From Pseudomonadota bacterium (GTDB lineage: Bacteria > Pseudomonadota > Gammaproteobacteria > Xanthomonadales > Rhodanobacteraceae): DNA of 16,377 nucleotides. Both the position numbers and the translations under genes were made by a program. Shown here piece after piece: positions 11,882-16,377 of this stretch. Positions within the stretch are counted from its first letter, which is position 1. Every line of letters begins with the position of its first letter. The notes below the pieces were generated by a model. That model saw nothing but the letters and a program-made list of their open reading frames with translations. It was not told where the DNA came from and searched no databases. The stretch covers positions 1 through 16,377 of the forward strand of contig JAJYDI010000022.1 of NCBI GenBank assembly GCA_021777635.1. The letters run 5' to 3'.

Positions 11882-13003
11882 ATGCCGAATTCGCACGCCC
11901 GTGAAGCGGTCGCGCCGTGGCCCGTCGAACGGCACGCGTTCGCGCTGGAACCCGCGGCGCTGGTCGATGCTTTCTGCCAGCAACCGCCGGTCGGCTTCTC
12001 GGCCTGGCGGACGCGCGGCGGCACGCCGCTGTTCCAGACGCGCTTCGACCTGCTGACGACCGTCGACCCCGCGCAGGCGCGCCGACTGCGCGCCCTGCCC
12101 GGCTACCGGTGGTGGGGCGCCCTGCTGCGCCCGCGGACCGTCTTCGCCGGCAGCACCGTCAGCGAGTACCTGCCGTTGGCGTTCGCCGACGCCACGGAGG
12201 TCGCGACGCTGCCCGCGCGCCTGGTCGCGGCGCATGGCCGCGACGTCCCGCTCCTGATCCTCAAGGACCTCCCGCAGGCGTCGCCCCTGCTCGATGCAGC
12301 CGAGAACCGCCTCGCCGACGCCCTGATGGCGGCGGCGCAGGCGGCCGGCTACGTACTGCTGGAAGGCCAGGCGCTGGCGTACCTGCCCATCGACTTCCGC
12401 AGCATCGACGACTGGCTCGCCCGCTTTTCCGGCAAGCACCGCTACGACATCCGTCGCAAGCTGCGCCAGCGCGCGCAACTGCACGTCGAAACGTGGCCGC
12501 TGGGCGGCCCGGCGCTGGCCGATGCCGCACGACGGGCCGAACTGGTCGCGCTGTACCAGCAGGTCTACGCACAGAGCGAGACGCAGTTCGACGAGCTGTC
12601 GCCGGCGTTCTTCCACGCCGTGTTCACCGACGCCGCGCTGCCGGGTTTCGTGTTCGTCTTCAGGCACGAGGGCCGTATCATCGGCTGGAAGCTGTGCTTC
12701 GAGCACGACGGCATGCTCATCGACAAGTACGTCGGCTTCCGCTATCCCGAGGCGCGCCGCTTCGGCCTGTTCTTCGTGAGCTTCGCCGAATGCATCGGCT
12801 ACGCCCTGCGCCATGGATTGCGCCACTACGTCATTGGCTGGACCGATCCGGAGGTGAAGGCCTACCTGGGCGCGAAGTTCACCTTCACCCGGCACGCGGT
12901 GTGGATGCGCAATCCCCTGCTGCGCGCCGGCTTGCGGCGCACCGCACACTGGTTCGAGGCCGACGCGCACCGGCCCGGGATCGGCGCCGGCGGCGACGCC
13001 TAG
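11882..13003 (+). CDS. FemAB/GNAT-like acyltransferase family protein
   Basis: A 373-residue protein resembling the GNAT-fold Acetyltransf_6 (CelD/BcsL, FemAB-like) group, whose members move acyl or aminoacyl groups onto cell-envelope or exopolysaccharide acceptors. Supporting features: a two-lobed layout with ILKDLP (126-131), YLPIDF (167-172), the basic segment SGKHRYDIRRKLRQR (183-197) typical of the family, LYQQVYAQSETQFDELS (224-240), FRHEGRIIGWKLCFEHDG (260-277) as the GNAT core strand pair, and YVIGWTDPEVKAYLGAKF (316-333) near the end. No signal peptide or membrane segment, so cytoplasmic. The substrate is unknown. The ATG at 11882 is the first in frame after the metH stop; no ribosome-binding site is seen (see the -10 box at 11870). 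The 59-nt gap to metH leaves co-transcription possible. Confidence 0.75.
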   Translation: MPNSHAREAVAPWPVERHAFALEPAALVDAFCQQPPVGFSAWRTRGGTPLFQTRFDLLTTVDPAQARRLRALPGYRWWGALLRPRTVFAGSTVSEYLPLAFADATEVATLPARLVAAHGRDVPLLILKDLPQASPLLDAAENRLADALMAAAQAAGYVLLEGQALAYLPIDFRSIDDWLARFSGKHRYDIRRKLRQRAQLHVETWPLGGPALADAARRAELVALYQQVYAQSETQFDELSPAFFHAVFTDAALPGFVFVFRHEGRIIGWKLCFEHDGMLIDKYVGFRYPEARRFGLFFVSFAECIGYALRHGLRHYVIGWTDPEVKAYLGAKFTFTRHAVWMRNPLLRAGLRRTAHWFEADAHRPGIGAGGDA

Positions 13004-13050
13004 CGCAGCCCGCCCCGGATCTCGCCAGCGCGGGCCGGCCGGGTGCGTTC

Positions 13051-13059
13051 TGCTAGGCT
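13051..13059 (+). promoter_or_regulatory. Extended -10 TGCTAGGCT, possible near-leaderless start of xseA
   Basis: TG-N-TAGGCT fits the extended -10 pattern and ends 9 nt before the xseA ATG at 13069, leaving a leader of only a few bases. The sequence between (GGCAGGCTC) has at best AGG very close to the ATG. No -35 is seen, as is common for extended -10 promoters. Confidence 0.35.
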
Positions 13060-13068
13060 GGCAGGCTC

Positions 13069-14445
13069 ATGCCAGCGCCCCCTCCAAGCTCGAATCCGCG
13101 TGAGGTCCTGACACCCAGTGCCCTGAATCGGCTGGTGCGCGGCCTGCTGGACGATGCGATGCCCCTGGTCTGGGTCGAGGCCGAGATCGGCAATCTCTCG
13201 CGGCCCGCGTCCGGCCACCTGTACTTCACGCTGAAGGACGCCCAGGCCCAGGTCCGCTGCGCCATGTTCCGGGCGCGTGCGCAGACGCTGCGCTTCGCAC
13301 CCGCCGAGGGCCAGCGCGTCCTCGCCCGCGGCCGCGTCACGCTCTACGAGCCGCGCGGCGATTACCAGCTCGTCGTCGAGGCGCTCGAGGATGCCGGCGC
13401 CGGCGCGCTGGCCCGCCAGCTGGAGGCGCTGCGCGCCCGGCTGGCCGCGGAAGGCCTGTTCGCCGCCGAACGCAAGCGGCTGCTGCCCGCCTATCCCAAC
13501 CGCATCGGCGTGGTCACGTCGCCGAGCGGCGCCGCCATCCGCGACGTCCTGGCCGTGCTGGCACGGCGGTTCCCGCTGCCCGAAGTGGAATTGCTGCCGG
13601 TCCCCGTGCAGGGGCGCGAGGCGCCGGCGGCGATCGCCGCGACGCTGGCGCGCGCCTGCCGCAGCGGTCGCTACGACGTCCTCCTGCTGACGCGGGGTGG
13701 CGGCGCCAGCGAGGACCTGGCAGCCTTCAACGACGAGTCGGTGGTGCGCGCCGTGGCGCAATGCACCGTGCCGCTGGTGGCCGCGGTCGGGCACGAAATC
13801 GACTTCACGCTGGTCGATTTCGCCGCCGACCTCCGGGCGCCGACGCCCTCGGCCGCCGCCGAACTGCTGGTCCCCGACGCGACGCTGCTGCGCGCGCGGC
13901 TGGCGCGGCTGCACGAGCAGCTCGGACGGCGCATGAACCAGCGCCTGCAACGGCAGGCGCAGACGCTCGACGGCTGGCTGGCGCGACTGCGGCTGCAGCA
14001 CCCGCTGCAACGGATCGCCCGGCGCCGCGACGGCCTGCAGGCCCTGCGGCAACGGCTGGCGACCCTGCTGCCGCAGCGCATCGCACTGCAACGCGCACGG
14101 CTCGACCGACGCCTCGCCGGATTGATGGCGCAGTCGCCCGCACGCCGCTTCGCCGGTTGGCGCGACCGGCTGGCGATGCTGTCGCAGCGCCAGCGCCTCG
14201 CGTGGCAGCAGCGGTTGCGACGGCAGCGCACGCGGGTGCAGGTGGCGGGTCAGGCGCTGCATGCGGTCAGCCCGCTGGCGACGCTGCGCCGCGGCTACGC
14301 CATCGCCACGGATGCGCAGGGCCGGGTCCTGCGTTCGACGCAGTCCGTCGCGGTCGGTGATCCCGTGACCGTGCGGCTGGCCGATGGCGAGCTCGATACC
14401 GTGGCGCACGCCCGGCGCGTGCGCCCCGGGGAGGATGCACCGTGA
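13069..14445 (+). CDS. xseA: Exodeoxyribonuclease VII large subunit
   Basis: Large subunit of exonuclease VII, which degrades single-stranded DNA from both ends into short oligonucleotides as a complex with several XseB small subunits. The product is 458 residues, the usual size. Order of parts: N-terminal OB-fold ~12-110 with WVEAEIGNLSRPASGHLYFT (35-54); catalytic core with RIGVVTSPSGAAIRD (145-159), LLLTRGGGASEDLAAFN (205-221) and AVGHEIDFTLVDFAADLRAP (239-258); then a long Arg/Gln/Leu-rich coiled-coil region (~270-400) that binds XseB; and a C-terminal segment with LRRGYAIA. xseB is not in the window. The stop overlaps the start of the channel gene (GTGA). Confidence 0.97.
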   Translation: MPAPPPSSNPREVLTPSALNRLVRGLLDDAMPLVWVEAEIGNLSRPASGHLYFTLKDAQAQVRCAMFRARAQTLRFAPAEGQRVLARGRVTLYEPRGDYQLVVEALEDAGAGALARQLEALRARLAAEGLFAAERKRLLPAYPNRIGVVTSPSGAAIRDVLAVLARRFPLPEVELLPVPVQGREAPAAIAATLARACRSGRYDVLLLTRGGGASEDLAAFNDESVVRAVAQCTVPLVAAVGHEIDFTLVDFAADLRAPTPSAAAELLVPDATLLRARLARLHEQLGRRMNQRLQRQAQTLDGWLARLRLQHPLQRIARRRDGLQALRQRLATLLPQRIALQRARLDRRLAGLMAQSPARRFAGWRDRLAMLSQRQRLAWQQRLRRQRTRVQVAGQALHAVSPLATLRRGYAIATDAQGRVLRSTQSVAVGDPVTVRLADGELDTVAHARRVRPGEDAP

Positions 14446-15023
14446 GCAAGTCCCGCCTCGAGGCCTTCAGTGACGGCGTCCTCGCGATCATCATCACGAT
14501 CATGGTGCTCGAGCTGCGGGTTCAGCACGGCGACACGCTGGCCGCCCTGGCGCCGCTGCTGCCGGTGTTCCTCAGCTACGTGCTGAGCTTCATCTACGTC
14601 GGCATTTACTGGACCAACCACCACCACATGCTCCATGCGACCGCGCGGGTGAGCGGCGCCGTCCTGTGGGCCAACCTGCATCTGCTGTTCTGGTTGTCGC
14701 TGCTGCCCTTCGTCACCGGCTGGATGGGCGAGAACCACTTCGGCGCGCTGCCCTCGGCACTCTACGGCGCCGTCCTGCTGATGGCCGCCATCGCCTACTG
14801 GATCCTCGAGTGGCTGATCATGCGCGGCGAAGGCGAGGCGTCGCTGCTCGCCCGCGCGATCGGCGGCGAGTTCAAGGGCAAGCTCTCGATCGGTCTCTAC
14901 GCCCTCGCCATCGTCCTGGTCGCCGTGCAGGCGTGGCTGGCGCAGCTGATCTACATCGCGGTGGCGCTGATGTGGCTGGTGCCCGATCGCCGCATCGAGC
15001 GGCTGCTGGGTGAACGTCGCTGA
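14442..15023 (+). CDS. TMEM175/DUF1211-family membrane protein, probable potassium channel
   Basis: Inner-membrane protein of 193 residues with about six hydrophobic helices. The TMEM175 (formerly DUF1211) family signature is in the first helix: RLEAFSDGVLAIIITIMVLE (5-24), with the FSDG motif at 9-12. Further support comes from SYVLSFIYVGIYWTNHHHML (45-64), the helix-2/3 region with conserved W-x-N-H. Bacterial members of the family have been shown to be K+-permeable channels; selectivity of this protein is inferred. The start is GTG at 14442, sharing GTGA with the xseA stop, and preceded by GGGGAGG (14428-14434) at 7-nt spacing, so it is translated well despite lying in the xseA end. The C-terminus DRRIERLLGERR is basic and cytoplasmic-looking. 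Confidence 0.88.
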   Translation: MSKSRLEAFSDGVLAIIITIMVLELRVQHGDTLAALAPLLPVFLSYVLSFIYVGIYWTNHHHMLHATARVSGAVLWANLHLLFWLSLLPFVTGWMGENHFGALPSALYGAVLLMAAIAYWILEWLIMRGEGEASLLARAIGGEFKGKLSIGLYALAIVLVAVQAWLAQLIYIAVALMWLVPDRRIERLLGERR

Positions 15024-15025
15024 CT

Positions 15026-15045
15026 CCGCGTGGGCACCCACGGGG
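15026..15045 (+). other. GC-rich hairpin after the TMEM175-type gene
   Basis: CGTGGG (15029-15034) and CCCACG (15037-15042) are complementary around CA, or GTGG/CCAC around a GCAC tetraloop. It starts 3-6 nt after the channel gene stop. No U-tract follows (GGGAACC), so termination is uncertain. Confidence 0.3.
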
Positions 15046-15104
15046 AACCGGGCAGCCCGCGCGCAGTCGATGACCATGGGATGGGCCATTCCCGGAGGAC
15101 CGCC

Positions 15105-16377
15105 ATGCAGGCCAAACCCTATCCGTACTACCTCGCCAATCGCGCGCACTCGCCCAACGACGACCTCGTCGTGATCGATCCCTACCGCGGCGAGGCCGCC
15201 GCGCAGGTGGCGCTGCCGGATGCCGCCGCGGTCGAGCAGGCGATCGCGGCGGCCGAAGCCGCCGCGCCGGCCATGCGCGCGATGACGCCGGATGCGCGCC
15301 AGCGCGTGCTGGCGCAATGTGTGGCGGCGTTCGAGGCCCGCGCCGGCGAGCTCGCGCAGCTGCTGTGCCTGGAGGCCGGAAAGCCCATCCGCGACGCCCG
15401 CGGCGAGGTCACGCGATTGATCGACACGTTTCGCGTGGCCGCCGAGGAAGCCGTGCGCATCGACGGCGAAGTCCTCAACCTCGAGATTTCGCCCCGCACC
15501 CGCGGCTACCGGGGCTTCACGCGGCGCGTGCCGGTGGGCGCCTGCGCGTTCATCACGCCCTTCAATTTCCCCCTGAACCTGGTCGCGCACAAGGTCGCCC
15601 CGGCGATCGCCGCCGGTTGCCCGTTCGTGCTGAAGCCCTCGGAGAAAACGCCGCTCGGCGCGCTGCTCATCGGCGAAGTGCTTGCCGGCACCGAGCTGCC
15701 GCCTGGCGCGTTTTCGATCCTGCCCCTGCCCGGCCCGTCGTCGGCGCCGCTGGTCGAGGATGATCGGTTGCGGCTGCTCTCGTTCACTGGCGGCCAGGTC
15801 GGCTGGCAGCTCAAGGCCCGCGCCGGGCGCAAGAAGGTGGTGCTGGAACTCGGCGGCAATGCCGCCTGCATCGTCGATGCCGACCAGGGCGATCGCCTGG
15901 ATGCCATCGTCGAGCGCATGGCCTTTGGCGCGTTCTACCAGTCCGGGCAGAGCTGCATCAGCGTGCAGCGGGTCCTCGTCCACCGCAGCCTGTACGACGC
16001 CTTCCGCACGCGCTTCGTGGCGGCGGCATCGGCGCTGCGCGCGGGCGACCCCAGGGACGAGTCGGTCACGCTCGGCCCCCTGATCGAGCCGGCGGCCGCG
16101 GCGCGCGTGCGCGCGTGGATCGACGAGGCGGTCGCCGGCGGTGCGCGCCTGCTGTGCGGCGGCGGCGGCGACGGCGCCCTGGTGCCGGCCACCGTGCTCG
16201 AAGCGGTGCCGGCCCAGGCGCGCCTACAGCGGGAGGAGGCCTTCGGCCCGCTGGCGCTGCTCGAGCCCTTCGACGACTTCGAAGCCGCGCTCGCGCGCGT
16301 CAACGACTCGGACTACGGCCTGCAGGCGGGCCTGTTCACCCACGACCTGCGCCACGCCTTGCGCGCCTGGGACGAAC
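15105..16377 (+). CDS. NAD(P)-dependent aldehyde dehydrogenase, 3' end outside window
   Basis: Oxidises an aldehyde to a carboxylate. The frame is open from ATG 15105, behind GGAGGA (15094-15099, 5-nt spacing), to the window end: 424 residues, with roughly 50 missing compared with usual family members. Motifs: TPFNFPLNLVAHKVAPA (151-167) containing Asn154, LKPSEKTP (176-183) with the cofactor lysine 177, SFTGG (226-230), catalytic base Glu248 in LELGGN, nucleophile Cys284 in GQSCIS, and EEAFGP (377-382). The FNFPLNLVAHKVAPAIAAGC block resembles the ALDH family 21/RNP123-like and lactaldehyde/GapN-like branches more than betaine or fatty aldehyde enzymes; that is memory-based. The substrate cannot be read. 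It lies 81 nt after the channel gene. Confidence 0.93.
   Translation, partial: MQAKPYPYYLANRAHSPNDDLVVIDPYRGEAAAQVALPDAAAVEQAIAAAEAAAPAMRAMTPDARQRVLAQCVAAFEARAGELAQLLCLEAGKPIRDARGEVTRLIDTFRVAAEEAVRIDGEVLNLEISPRTRGYRGFTRRVPVGACAFITPFNFPLNLVAHKVAPAIAAGCPFVLKPSEKTPLGALLIGEVLAGTELPPGAFSILPLPGPSSAPLVEDDRLRLLSFTGGQVGWQLKARAGRKKVVLELGGNAACIVDADQGDRLDAIVERMAFGAFYQSGQSCISVQRVLVHRSLYDAFRTRFVAAASALRAGDPRDESVTLGPLIEPAAAARVRAWIDEAVAGGARLLCGGGGDGALVPATVLEAVPAQARLQREEAFGPLALLEPFDDFEAALARVNDSDYGLQAGLFTHDLRHALRAWDE

Noticed and set aside
13000..14409. 469-codon minus-strand frame opposite xseA
   Set aside because: Shadow of xseA; no motif and Arg/Gln/His-rich composition typical of antisense high-GC frames.
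15078..15093. Imperfect inverted repeat GGGATGG / CCATTCCC before the aldehyde dehydrogenase
   Set aside because: One bulged base and a one-base centre; too weak to call an operator or hairpin.

Overview
The window is a compact, very GC-rich stretch (roughly two-thirds or more G+C by eye) with short intergenic gaps and proteobacterial gene content. It has a full-length cobalamin-dependent methionine synthase, exodeoxyribonuclease VII large subunit, an acyl-CoA dehydrogenase, a YeiH-type transporter and a DUF1800/DUF1501 pair. MetH resembles the enterobacterial enzyme closely along its whole length. Together with a PsrA-like palindrome, this points to a high-GC gammaproteobacterium, perhaps near the Xanthomonadales/Lysobacterales. 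That placement is an inference. I see no phage, IS element, CRISPR array, rRNA or tRNA.

Layout, left to right. (1) 1-677, plus strand: the 3' part of an unidentified Arg/Trp/Gln-rich protein with a 42-bp tandem repeat. (2) 896-7023, minus strand: read in the direction of transcription, an exported alpha/beta hydrolase, an acyl-CoA dehydrogenase, DUF1800, DUF1501 (Tat-exported, 1 nt after DUF1800), and, beyond a strong hairpin, a YeiH-family transporter. (3) 7147-11822, plus strand: an ArsR-type HTH protein fused to a methyltransferase domain, overlapping metH by ATGA. (4) 11882-16377, plus strand: a FemAB/GNAT-like acyltransferase, xseA, a TMEM175-type channel overlapping xseA by GTGA, and an aldehyde dehydrogenase cut by the window end.

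The best-supported functional unit is the regulator-metH operon. The ArsR-like protein lacks the usual metal-binding cysteines and carries an S-adenosylmethionine-binding fold. It sits directly in front of the enzyme that remakes methionine from homocysteine, with a 24-bp dyad (ATCC-N4-ATCGCGAT-N4-GGAT) ending 5 nt before its start codon. This fits a SahR-like autoregulated switch for the methyl cycle. A second regulatory signal is the perfect palindrome CAAACGCGCGTTTG in the leader of the acyl-CoA dehydrogenase, just downstream of a TACAAT -10 box. It matches the published form of PsrA sites (fatty-acid-responsive TetR family).

Most of the window is housekeeping or widespread accessory content. 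The least understood parts are the DUF1800-DUF1501 pair, the repeat protein at the left edge, and the mechanism of the regulator-methyltransferase fusion. No clearly new multi-gene system is evident.
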